Of a stretch of 64,000 nt of DNA, positions 43,301 through 51,262 are shown one piece after another; positions within the stretch are counted from its first letter, which is position 1, and every line of letters begins with the position of its first letter. The notes under the pieces are model-generated. The model saw nothing but the letters and a program-made list of their open reading frames with translations, was not told the origin of the DNA and did not search any database. Made by a program: the position numbers and the translations under genes. The DNA is from an uncultured Prevotellaceae bacterium. GTDB lineage: Bacteria; Bacteroidota; Bacteroidia; Bacteroidales; Bacteroidaceae. The stretch lies in contig ONCG01000004.1 in assembly GCA_900316285.1 (NCBI GenBank), positions 62,001 to 126,000 on the forward strand, written 5' to 3'.

Positions 43301-46206
43301 ATGGGTGGTTCTTAGATTTGACAAATCTGACAACCATTGAAGGCATCGAATATCTGAACACCAGCGAGGTAACAACCATGCAGAATATGTTCCGCAATAC
43401 TAAACTGACGACGATTGACTTGCGCTACTTCAATACTGCAAATGTAACGGATATGTTTGCCATGTTTGCCGAAAATTCGCAGCTGACTACTATTCTGGCA
43501 GGAGCGAATTGGAGTGTGGAAAAATTGAGAACTGGCAGTTATATGTTCAGTGATTGTCCCAACCTCGTCGGTGGAGCTGGAACCAGGTATGATTCTGATC
43601 ATACCGATGTTTCCTACGCCCACATCGACGGAGGTGCCAGCAAACCAGGTTATTTCACATCACCACCACCTTACGCTGTCCTTTCGGAAGACGAAACGAC
43701 TCTCTCTTTCTATTACGATGGCTTGGATGGGTTAAAGTCAGGAACCGTCTATAGCCTGAATCAGGGCACAGATACACCAGAATGGTATACAGACAACAGA
43801 AGTGGACTTATCACCACGGTGGTATTCGACCCCTCATTTGCCAATGCACTGCCTACCACTACGAAAGATTGGTTTGTGGCTATGAGTAATCTAACCAGCA
43901 TTGACGGCATCGGATACCTCAACACCAGCGAGGTGACCAACATGGAGAGCATGTTCTCACTCTGCGGAAAATTGGAGTACATTGATGTGACGGGCTTCAA
44001 CACACAGAAGGTGACTACGATGAATAACATGTTCAACGAGTGCAATGCTGTGAAGACTCTCGACCTGACTGATTTCGATGTGAGCCAGGTGACCAACATG
44101 GGAAACATGTTCTCTAATTGCACATCGCTGACAACCATTTATGCCGGAAGCAATTGGAATGAGGGATTCAGTGGGTCGGATGGTTATATGTTCGCTAATT
44201 GTCCCAACCTCGTCGGAGGTGCAGGCTCAGAGTGGGAAGAAGGGCACTACGGTATCTACTATGCCCACATCGATGATGGTGAAATGGATCCCGGCTACTT
44301 CACGGCTAAGCCTTATGCCATTTATGATGTGAATACCAACTTGCTGACGCTCTACAACGATGGCAAGCTTTCAGAGAAGACAGGCAAGAAGTACTATTTG
44401 AATGCAAGCGACGAAAACTCGCCTGGATGGTTAGAAGTGGCGCATGAGGTTAAAAAATTCGTCATCGACGAATCGTTTGCTTCTGCACGACCCACGAGCA
44501 CAAAGGATTGGTTCTACCAGATGAGCAACCTTCAGGAGATTGAAGGATTGGAACTCCTAAACACCAGCAAGGTAACCAACATGCAATCCATGTTCTCAAG
44601 AGTCCCCTTTACCGAACTCGACCTGAGCCACTTCGATACTCGCAATGTGACCGATATGCGGTATATGTTCTGGGAATGCCAGAATCTGCAGACCATCTAC
44701 GTCGGCGATGATTGGAATACAGATAATGTGACCAACGAAAACGGATGGGGCATATTCTATGAATGTCGAAACCTCGTAGGTAGCATGGACACGGAATGGA
44801 TTGATGGCGGTTGGCCCAATTGGGGAGTTCAATATGCCCACATCGACGGCGGACCCAGCAATCCTGGCTATCTGTCTCAGGTTCCCACGGAGCCCTATGT
44901 CGTCCTTTTCAACAAAACGCTCACATTCTACAGTGATGGCAAGTCCGGTGAGAAGGAGGGTAAGGTGTACAGCCTTCCAGAGCCCGATGAAGTTCCAGAA
45001 TACAGCTACCAAACCATTACAAAGGCTGTGTTCGACCCCTCATTTGCTACGGCACGACCCACATCGACCAATAGTTGGTTCTATGCATGTAATAATATGG
45101 TAGAGATTGAAGGCCTCGAGTACCTGAACACGTCAAGGGTGACCGATATGAAGGGCATGTTCGCAGGTTGCAAAAGCCTCACCATGCTCGATCTCACCCA
45201 CTTCAACACCCAAAAAGTCACCGACATGAGTATTATGTTCAACATATGCAATAAGCTGAAGACCATCTATGTTGGCGACGGTTGGAGTACAAGTTCCTTG
45301 GCGAATAACAACAGCTTATTCTCTGGCTGCACAGCCCTGGTGGGTGGTGCCGGCACGGTGTATGCCTCAAATCATATTGGTCCTGACTATGCCCACATCG
45401 ATGGAGGCAGCAGCAACCCAGGCTACTTCACTCAAGGACCTGCACCTATGGGCGACGTGAACCGTGATGGAAAGGTGGACGTGGCCGATGTGACAGCACT
45501 CGTGAACATGCTGAAGTCAGGCAATGCAGAATATAGGAAGGTTGCCGACGTTGATTACGATGGCAGCATCACCGATTACGATGTGAAAGCATTGGTGAAC
45601 AACGTCCTTGGCAGCTATCCCTTGATGTATGTTGAAGACGTGTTCTCCCTCAGCACCAGCAAACGCACGGTGGCCACAGGACAGATCCTTAAAGGATTGT
45701 TACATACTGGCCAGCCTGTTGTCCTGCGTTCCATCAGCGATGATATCCTCGATGTTGAATTTGAGGTAGACGGCATTGAAGTGTTCCGCGAAATTGTTGA
45801 TGTGGCCGCGGCAGGTGATGGTGTTGGCATCACAGTGCCCGTCGAATCTACCCAAGTGCAACGTGGTGATGTGCTGACCATCAAGAACAACCCCGAACTT
45901 CTTCATAGCAAGACGGTGAAGGGAACGTTGTATGTCTTAACTAAAGACGAAGGTGGCAGACACACGCCGTTTTTTAAAGAATATAGTCCTCAAATGTATG
46001 TTGCTGGCGGTATTTTTACAGTGAAGTGCACCAACCTAGGATCTGTTGGTGGGCAAGCAGTTGATATGGTTATGCCCGGCTCAACCAGTGAGAATATCGT
46101 ATTTGAAGTTGTAGAAGATGGAAAGACACCTTATGTGTATCCTGGACAAGTGGTTAATCTGCGCGAAGGTGGCAGAACCATCGGTAGACTGACCATCACC
46201 GAATGA
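40333..46206 (+). CDS. BspA-type surface protein with dockerin and EF-Tu domain 2/3-like C-terminus
   Basis: A 1957-residue exported protein. Residues 1-28 are a signal peptide ending KMMAQ. Eight modules of about 185-235 residues follow, ending near 268, 497, 732, 920, 1103, 1318, 1509 and 1694 with PGYF/PGYL. Each opens with a LxFYxDG strand pair, then WF-x3-SxLTxI, and carries BspA/DUF285 repeats such as LNTSEVTNMESMFSLCGKLE. A dockerin-like domain (about 1706-1762) has D-x-N-R-D-G-K-V-D-V-A-D and D-x-D-Y-D-G-S-I-T. Residues 1763-1957 match EF-Tu domains 2 and 3: VEDVFSL, TVATG, KDEGGRHTPFF, VDMVMPG and REGGRTIG. No G domain is present. A surface adhesion role is inferred. Confidence 0.88.
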   Translation: MKKGTSLLRTLLLVLLGTMLGTMKMMAQYAAISSDGTQMYFCNSLTEAQSLGAKTFQIATASANVSPAWYNNSAVDLTKITTVEFKPSFAEVRNIRSTKDWFHGMTRLTSVKGMQNINSSGIWQFDSMFQGCSSLEFLYMNGVTGQTGISDYLSMNYMFKGCSKLKFVDLTNFSNVGETREMFSGCSSLKVLDLSSFEKGSYKSMREMFSNCSRLKTIHVGSGWKTTYATDELSQNMFYGCTSLVGGNGTEYNASYTGKTYARIDASGTPGYFTKHPHYAVYNEGKLSFYNDDEINSREGTKYTIYENPVVNNDHIYTGVYADGNYLNVNTVAFYDPLDPAPYCKNDGDIAMPFYWFYKMENLTTIGLMPYFYTSSLESMAHMFDGCKSLTSLNLTYFSTNKVTEMDYMFYGCTSLTSLELGTFNTKNVASCEAMFSGCSNLKSIFVGEDWDVQHLYFSKSSNMFFDCEKLVGSAGTTWKGNNYEDRQYAIVDGGTDKPGYLSNSPYAVLSTDKTTFTFYADGKKSKKEGIKYNLRRWGTSALADVTKVVFDASFTTARPTSTASWFEGASKLTTITSIERLNTSEVTSMEKMFNGCENLTSVDVSKFNTEKVTNMSLMFYDCKSLTSVDVSKFDTRQVTDMNAMFKNCTALTLLNLTSFNTMNVTNMMGMFRGDEQLTTIFISPTFTTGKVSPYYSNNMFEGCVNLKGGAGTAYDESKVDKTYARADNALGNPGYLSYRPYVVQSTDNTTIVFYADGAPGTKQGKVYNVPFNGDYPYWVGSGYPGSVTTAVFDMSFLNARPTSTYGWFNAMSKLTTIENLIYLNTTEVKDMQFMFNKCSKLKTLDLSNFNTEKVTNMKGMFSGCSALTTIYASNWNTDAVTESSNMFSGCSKLTGGAGTTCDGVNNIDKTYAHIDGGSSNPGYFSESQPYAVLNGNTLTFYADGLQSEKTGSKFSIPAGAEDPDWYSEEVITKVVFDPSFAAARPTSTYGWFLDLTNLTTIEGIEYLNTSEVTTMQNMFRNTKLTTIDLRYFNTANVTDMFAMFAENSQLTTILAGANWSVEKLRTGSYMFSDCPNLVGGAGTRYDSDHTDVSYAHIDGGASKPGYFTSPPPYAVLSEDETTLSFYYDGLDGLKSGTVYSLNQGTDTPEWYTDNRSGLITTVVFDPSFANALPTTTKDWFVAMSNLTSIDGIGYLNTSEVTNMESMFSLCGKLEYIDVTGFNTQKVTTMNNMFNECNAVKTLDLTDFDVSQVTNMGNMFSNCTSLTTIYAGSNWNEGFSGSDGYMFANCPNLVGGAGSEWEEGHYGIYYAHIDDGEMDPGYFTAKPYAIYDVNTNLLTLYNDGKLSEKTGKKYYLNASDENSPGWLEVAHEVKKFVIDESFASARPTSTKDWFYQMSNLQEIEGLELLNTSKVTNMQSMFSRVPFTELDLSHFDTRNVTDMRYMFWECQNLQTIYVGDDWNTDNVTNENGWGIFYECRNLVGSMDTEWIDGGWPNWGVQYAHIDGGPSNPGYLSQVPTEPYVVLFNKTLTFYSDGKSGEKEGKVYSLPEPDEVPEYSYQTITKAVFDPSFATARPTSTNSWFYACNNMVEIEGLEYLNTSRVTDMKGMFAGCKSLTMLDLTHFNTQKVTDMSIMFNICNKLKTIYVGDGWSTSSLANNNSLFSGCTALVGGAGTVYASNHIGPDYAHIDGGSSNPGYFTQGPAPMGDVNRDGKVDVADVTALVNMLKSGNAEYRKVADVDYDGSITDYDVKALVNNVLGSYPLMYVEDVFSLSTSKRTVATGQILKGLLHTGQPVVLRSISDDILDVEFEVDGIEVFREIVDVAAAGDGVGITVPVESTQVQRGDVLTIKNNPELLHSKTVKGTLYVLTKDEGGRHTPFFKEYSPQMYVAGGIFTVKCTNLGSVGGQAVDMVMPGSTSENIVFEVVEDGKTPYVYPGQVVNLREGGRTIGRLTITE

Positions 46207-46245
46207 ACCACGCTGAATAGCTATAGCATTACCTTATGATGAAAT

Positions 46246-46275
46246 GTGCCCGCTGCTCGATGGAGTGGCGGGTAC
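46246..46275 (+). terminator. Terminator of the BspA-type gene
   Basis: GTGCCCGCTGCTC and GAGTGGCGGGTAC pair imperfectly around GATG and are followed by TTTCTTTCT, 40 bases after the stop. Confidence 0.65.
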
Positions 46276-46369
46276 TTTCTTTCTATGCCCCGTTGATCCT
46301 ACACACCAAATGGTATAATTCGTTGAGCTATCCGATTTGCGGACTCTAAATTTTGAAGGCGCGAAGCTA

Positions 46370-47644
46370 TCATTCCTTGACGATCACCCTCGCCGGAGTG
46401 GCGACTTCGCGTTTCCATTGGCGGAGGTATGCAAACCAGTCTTTGGCAGAATGGTATCCGAAGTCCTCGTTGTCGGAACCGAAGGTGATGAAATATTGCA
46501 GGTGTGCGCCACGCATGCGAATCTCATAGCCGTAGTTGTCCTTGTCGGCAGGCCACTCGCTCACCACAGATTGCTGGGGTAGGCAGATGCCAAGGCCAAC
46601 GGTCTCGCGCTTGTGGCCGACGGAGTCTTTCTCGGAGACGGGCCAGTCGGTTCCCCAGCAGCCTCGCAGGCCGTGATGGTCGGAGTATTCCTCGGAGTTC
46701 TTCACGTTGATGATGCCCGTTGAGAAGCGTGGGGCAGCGGTGACGTCGGAGATGAAAACGTCAACCTGGCAGTCGCGACGGTGGGCATAGAGGGTGTAGC
46801 GTGTGGTTAAGTCTACGCGACCTTCCATCTGAACGGGCTGAAGGCCATCGTCTTTCAGCGGGTTCTTTACTTCGGGCGCATTGGGCAGCCATCCCTCGTC
46901 GGAAACCTCTACGATGGTGCGAATGGGACCACGAGCCACGATGCGCTGAGAGCGATGCAGAACGTCGTAGAGCATCGTAGGCTGCTGGCCGTCGAAGCCT
47001 CGCAGCGTGCCCAGTCCGAAGGTGTTGCCCACCCATAGGATATCGTCGCCGAAGCCTGCCTGCTTCTGTTCGTTGTCGGGATAGAACTGTGTGCGTCGGA
47101 GTTCCAGGCCTTGATGGTACTTGCCATAGACGTCGACGGTCTGCCGGTGGTCGAAATAGATGCGGTAGGCCACCAGCTCGTTCTCGAATGCTGCTCCGTG
47201 GTGGTGCAGCTGGTTGTATGGGTTCACGCCTCGGTCGACGGAAAGGCTCGAGATGTAGATGTCGTGCTTGTTTTCCTCTTTCACCTTTTTATTAGATAGC
47301 AACATCTCCACATAGACCTGGCTCTCGGCCTTTGCCGCTGTTCCTTGTGCAGAGAGCTCCACGCTGAAGGACTTCGTTTCACGCGGTGCCAGGCTGGTGA
47401 GGAAGCACAGCTCGTCGGGCCGTCCGTCCTGATCGAGGTCGTCGAGTTGTGAGGTTTGCACGCCGGCACGACCATTCTCGCTCACGGTGGCAGCGTTGAT
47501 GAGTCCGTATGCCGAGAGGTCGATGACCACCGGCACGCATATGCGCTGGAACTTCGAAGGGTTCGTCACATCCACACGAAGAGTTGTGGCATGAGAGGCC
47601 ATTGTGATGGCAAGCAACAGCAGGGCTGAAAGGATTCTTTTCAT
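46370..47644 (-). CDS. DUF4861 exported protein (first copy)
   Basis: A 424-residue protein with signal peptide MKRILSALLLLAITMASHAT. It is a long beta-rich protein of the DUF4861 kind, with AFENELVAYRIYFDHRQTVD, NTFGLGTLRGFDG and VDLTTRYTLYAHRRDCQVDV. DUF4861 proteins often sit in pectin-degradation loci of Bacteroidetes and are thought to be carbohydrate-active, but the reaction is unknown to me. An in-frame ATG at 47749 is excluded by a -7 box TAAGTTTG at 47693-47700. A second family member is at 51263-52480. Confidence 0.78.
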   Translation of the reverse strand: MKRILSALLLLAITMASHATTLRVDVTNPSKFQRICVPVVIDLSAYGLINAATVSENGRAGVQTSQLDDLDQDGRPDELCFLTSLAPRETKSFSVELSAQGTAAKAESQVYVEMLLSNKKVKEENKHDIYISSLSVDRGVNPYNQLHHHGAAFENELVAYRIYFDHRQTVDVYGKYHQGLELRRTQFYPDNEQKQAGFGDDILWVGNTFGLGTLRGFDGQQPTMLYDVLHRSQRIVARGPIRTIVEVSDEGWLPNAPEVKNPLKDDGLQPVQMEGRVDLTTRYTLYAHRRDCQVDVFISDVTAAPRFSTGIINVKNSEEYSDHHGLRGCWGTDWPVSEKDSVGHKRETVGLGICLPQQSVVSEWPADKDNYGYEIRMRGAHLQYFITFGSDNEDFGYHSAKDWFAYLRQWKREVATPARVIVKE

Positions 47645-47692
47645 ATCGTTTTTGTTGTCTGAATTTATAAAAAATAGGGCGGTATCGCCATA

Positions 47693-47700
47693 CAAACTTA
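47693..47700 (-). promoter_or_regulatory. -7 box of the first DUF4861 gene
   Basis: TAAGTTTG on the minus strand, 49 bases before the ATG at 47644. It separates the true start from the longer open frame. Confidence 0.5.
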
Positions 47701-47794
47701 CTACAATTTTCAAAAAAATAAAGTTAATTCGAATTATTTTACGTTTCATTTTAACTTTTTTAGCAAAATGTTTTGTGAATTAAATAAAATTTAG

Positions 47795-47802
47795 TAATTT
47801 TG
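47795..47802 (+). promoter_or_regulatory. -7 box of the GldB-like gene
   Basis: TAATTTTG, 21 bases before the GTG start at 47823. Confidence 0.55.
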
Positions 47803-47822
47803 CAGGGCATTAGGTTAAAAAG

Positions 47823-48617
47823 GTGAAAAAGCTATCAGCATTTTTCTATTTGCTGACCTTATCGTTGGCCATTTTCTGTGTGGCCTGCGACTTTAAGTTG
47901 AAGTCGAACGAAGAGGTGGAGGCATCGCAGCAGCTGCAAGTGCATCGCTACGATCGCCTGCAGAGCCGTTATCTCACCACGGGCGACTTCTCTGCCCTTC
48001 AGCAGATGAACACCGACTTTCCCGCAGAGACGCGCACCCTGCTCGAGGACATGTTGCAGCTGGGCGAGGTGAACGATGCACAAATCAACGCCCGCTTCCT
48101 GAACTTCTATCAGGACAGCACGCTGCAAGCCATCCTTGCCGATGCCGAGATTCAGTATGCCGACATGAGCGATGTTGAGAAATTGCTCGACTTCTCGTTC
48201 TCGCGCCTGCAGAAGTTCATTCCTTCGATGCCGCTTCCCGTTGTCTATGCGCAAATTGGCGCTTTGGGACAGAGCATCGTGGTGGGCGATAGCCTGATAG
48301 GCATCTCGCTCGACAAATATCTTGGTGCCGACTATCCGCTCTATGCGCAGTTCTATGACGAGAAACAACGCGCCACGATGACTCGCAAGAACATTGTGCC
48401 CGACTGTTTGGTGTTCTGGTTGCTGAGCCGCTATCCCATGCCGAACTTTGAGAATGCCACGCAGCAAGAACGCGATGTGCACATGGGACGCATCATGTGG
48501 GCAGCCAATAAGTCGATGAATACGTTGTTCTTCAGAAGCCCGTATACCACACAGGCAGAGCGCTACATGATTAAGCATCCCAATACCAACATGGAGGCGT
48601 TCCTCATGGCGAAATGA
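47823..48617 (+). CDS. GldB-like lipoprotein
   Basis: A 264-residue lipoprotein (lipobox AIFCVAC, Cys at about residue 22). The body resembles the gliding-motility lipoprotein GldB: RYDRLQSRYLTTGDFSALQQ near residue 40, LQKFIPSMPLPVVYAQIGAL near 137, and SLDKYLGADYPLYAQF near 165. GldB homologues occur in many Bacteroidales that do not glide, so the job here is not motility and is unknown. The start codon is GTG, supported by the promoter spacing and the absence of an earlier start. A stem-loop follows at 48673-48701. Confidence 0.75.
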   Translation: MKKLSAFFYLLTLSLAIFCVACDFKLKSNEEVEASQQLQVHRYDRLQSRYLTTGDFSALQQMNTDFPAETRTLLEDMLQLGEVNDAQINARFLNFYQDSTLQAILADAEIQYADMSDVEKLLDFSFSRLQKFIPSMPLPVVYAQIGALGQSIVVGDSLIGISLDKYLGADYPLYAQFYDEKQRATMTRKNIVPDCLVFWLLSRYPMPNFENATQQERDVHMGRIMWAANKSMNTLFFRSPYTTQAERYMIKHPNTNMEAFLMAK

Positions 48618-48672
48618 TTTCTCCATTTGGGAATCCTTCAGCAAGTTTCGTTTTTTCAGATACATTATTATT

Positions 48673-48701
48673 AGGTGACACAAGACGCTGAAGCGTCACC
48701 T
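48673..48701. terminator. Hairpin after the GldB-like gene
   Basis: AGGTGAC and GTCACCT form the outer stem; GACGCTGAAGCGTC is a competing inner palindrome. No strong T-run follows, so termination is only likely. Confidence 0.45.
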
Positions 48702-48848
48702 CTCAATAGCTGTGGGTACGCCGAAGGCGCACTTCTCCCAACACATCAACTTCCTGCGCCACCTCTCCCTCAAATGTAAAATAACTCTAAAAAACCGAAA
48801 AGTGCAATCTTTTCTCGCAGAACGTTTTTTCGTTCGGTTTTTTCTTTG

Positions 48849-48856
48849 TAACTTTG
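48849..48856 (+). promoter_or_regulatory. -7 box of the DPP IV gene
   Basis: TAACTTTG, 29 bases before the ATG at 48886. The open frame extending back to 48712 runs through this box and is therefore not the true protein. Confidence 0.65.
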
Positions 48857-48885
48857 CATTCAAAGAGAAAAACCTATTTAGATTT

Positions 48886-51087
48886 ATGAAGAAATATCTT
48901 ATTCTATGTGCAGCGTTGCTGACGGCAGTTGTGGTGAATGCCGCCGATAAGCTGACGCTGAAGGCTATCACGGGTGGTGAGTTTTCGCCCCAGCGTGTTT
49001 ATGGAGTGAACCCCATCGAAGGCTCCGACCGCTATGCCAGCATCTCAGGCGACGGCAAGCGAATTGTGGAGTATTCGTTCAAGACGGGGCAGGAGACAGG
49101 TGTGCTCTTCGATGTTGAGAAGACGCAAGGTGAGAAGATTGAGCGCTTCGACGGCTATGTGATGTCGCCCGATGGCACCCGTATGCTCATCCAAACGAAC
49201 ACCGAGCCCATCTACCGTCGTTCGTTCAAGGCCGACTATTATATCTACACCATCAAAAGCCGCAAGCTGGAGCGTCTCTCCGACGGCGGCAAGCAGCAGG
49301 TTCCCTTGTGGAGTCCCGACGGCTTGCAGGTGGCCTTCGTTCGCGACAACAACCTCTTCCTCGTGAAGTTGCTCTACGACAACGCCGAGAGCCAGGTGAC
49401 GAAGGACGGAAAGTTCAACGAAGTCATCAACGGCATCCCCGACTGGGTCTACGAAGAGGAGTTCGAGTACAACCGCGCCTTCTGCTTCACGGCCGATGGC
49501 ACGATGCTCTGCTGGGTGCGCTTCGACGAGAAAGCCGTGCGCGAGTATTCGTTGCAGTTCTTCCAGGGCATGAAGCCCCAGCGTGCTGAATACGAGCTCT
49601 ATCCCGGCTTCTACAGCTATAAGTATCCGAAGGCCGGCGAGGTGAATTCCACCGTTACGGCTTGGAGCTTCGACATCAAGAGCCGGCAGACGCGCCAGCT
49701 GCAAGTGCCGGTCGACGCCGATGGCTATCTGCCGCGCATCCTGCCGATGAGCGAACCCGATAAGGTCATCGTGGCTTCGATGAACCGCCATCAGGACGTG
49801 CTGAACCTCTACACCGTGAATGCTCGCTCCACCGTTGCCCAACTGCTCATCAAGGAGAGCGTTCCCAAGTATGTGAAGGAGGACGTGCTCGGCCAGATGA
49901 TTGTGGGCAAAAGCCACATCCTGCTCCCCAGCGACCGCGATGGCTACATGCACCTATATCTCTACACGATGAACGGCACGCAGGAGCGGAAGATTGGCGA
50001 TGGCCAGTATGATATTACCGACGTCTACGGCTACAACGAGCTGACGGGCGACGTGTTCTATCAGGCTGCCACGAAGAGCGCTCGCGACCGTCAGGTGTTC
50101 GTCAACCACAAGAACGGAAAGACCGAGTGCCTCACCAATCAGGACGGTTGGAACTCGGCTGTGTTCTCGGGCGACTACCAGTTCTTCCTCAACACGTGGA
50201 GCGATGCCAACACACCTTACGTCTTCACCGTGCGCGACCAGAAGGGCCGCATCCTTTCCACACGTGTCGATAATGCCGACCTGAAGGCCAAACTCGCCAA
50301 CTATGAGCTGGGAACGAAGGAGTTCTTCCGTTTTACTACTGGCGAAGGCATCGAGCTGGAAGGCTGGATGATGAAGCCGGCAAACTTCGATGCACGCAAG
50401 AAATATCCCGTGGTGATGTTCCAATATAGTGGTCCCGGTAGCCAGCAGGTCACCGACTCGTGGAACATCGGTTCGATGGGGCAGGGTGGACTCTTCGACA
50501 GCTACCTCTGTCAGGAAGGTTTTATTGTGGTTTGTGTCGACGGTCGTGGAACCGGTGCCCGTGGTGCCGAGTTCGAGAAGTGCACCTATCTGAAGCTGGG
50601 CATGCTCGAAGCCAAGGACCAGGTGGAGACGGCCCTCTGGCTCGGCCAGCAGTCCTACATCGACAAAGACCGCATCGGCATCTGGGGCTGGAGCTATGGC
50701 GGCTATTGCACGCTGATGAGCATGAGCGAAGGCCGACAGGTGTTCCGCGCTGGTGTGGCCGTGGCTCCTCCCACGAGCTATCGTTTCTACGACTCCGTCT
50801 ATACAGAGCGCTACATGCGCACGCCGAAGGAGAATCCTGAAGGTTATGCCTTCAACGCCATCACGCGTGCCGACAAGCTGCATGGAGCTCTGCTGCTCTG
50901 TCACGGTGTGGCCGATGACAACGTGCATCCTCAGAACACCTACGAATATGCCGAGGCACTCGTGCAGGCCGATAAGGATTTCAAGATGAATCTCTATACT
51001 AATCGCAATCACAGCATCTACGGTGGCAACACCCGCAACCACCTGCTTCGTCAGATTTCGCAGTTCTTCATCGATGAACTGAAGTGA
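48886..51087 (+). CDS. Dipeptidyl-peptidase IV (S9)
   Basis: A 733-residue exported serine peptidase that removes X-Pro or X-Ala dipeptides. Signal peptide MKKYLILCAALLTAVVVNAA, then a beta-propeller (about 40-480) with the substrate-binding acidic pair in WVYEEEFEYNRAF. An alpha/beta hydrolase domain follows: WGWSYGGY with Ser603, GVADDNVH with Asp677/678, and NRNHSIYGG with His709. It works in the periplasm on peptides taken up by the cell. The start at 48886 is chosen from the signal peptide and promoter. Confidence 0.95.
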   Translation: MKKYLILCAALLTAVVVNAADKLTLKAITGGEFSPQRVYGVNPIEGSDRYASISGDGKRIVEYSFKTGQETGVLFDVEKTQGEKIERFDGYVMSPDGTRMLIQTNTEPIYRRSFKADYYIYTIKSRKLERLSDGGKQQVPLWSPDGLQVAFVRDNNLFLVKLLYDNAESQVTKDGKFNEVINGIPDWVYEEEFEYNRAFCFTADGTMLCWVRFDEKAVREYSLQFFQGMKPQRAEYELYPGFYSYKYPKAGEVNSTVTAWSFDIKSRQTRQLQVPVDADGYLPRILPMSEPDKVIVASMNRHQDVLNLYTVNARSTVAQLLIKESVPKYVKEDVLGQMIVGKSHILLPSDRDGYMHLYLYTMNGTQERKIGDGQYDITDVYGYNELTGDVFYQAATKSARDRQVFVNHKNGKTECLTNQDGWNSAVFSGDYQFFLNTWSDANTPYVFTVRDQKGRILSTRVDNADLKAKLANYELGTKEFFRFTTGEGIELEGWMMKPANFDARKKYPVVMFQYSGPGSQQVTDSWNIGSMGQGGLFDSYLCQEGFIVVCVDGRGTGARGAEFEKCTYLKLGMLEAKDQVETALWLGQQSYIDKDRIGIWGWSYGGYCTLMSMSEGRQVFRAGVAVAPPTSYRFYDSVYTERYMRTPKENPEGYAFNAITRADKLHGALLLCHGVADDNVHPQNTYEYAEALVQADKDFKMNLYTNRNHSIYGGNTRNHLLRQISQFFIDELK

Positions 51088-51133
51088 TCATCAACAAGCA
51101 GAAGTGATACAATAACTATATATTGACCCTCAC

Positions 51134-51209
51134 ATGTAGGGACGCGGCGTGCCGCGTTTGTGGAGGAGAAAAGCTAAATCCAGTTACGTGACACGTCGCG
51201 TCCCTACAT
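51134..51209. repeat. Nested-palindrome element, family A, copy 4
   Basis: Ends ATGTAGGGACGCG / CGCGTCCCTACAT. Left inner hairpin CGCGG-CGTG-CCGCG; right inner hairpin CGTGA-CACG-TCGCG, where the fifth pair is A-T instead of G-C. Preceded by TGACCCTCAC, as at copy 2. It lies between the DPP IV and second DUF4861 genes. Confidence 0.85.
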
Positions 51210-51262
51210 TCTCAGGTGACATTAATATAGTTTCCATAACGAATCAATAATCCAATCAGAAT

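Noticed and set aside
45448-46206. Type IX secretion C-terminal domain on the large surface proteins
   Set aside because: Neither large protein ends with a recognisable sorting domain; one ends in a dockerin and the other in the EF-Tu-like region.
48712-48885. N-terminal extension of the DPP IV gene
   Set aside because: It would run through the -7 box at 48849-48856 and hide a clear signal peptide starting at 48886.
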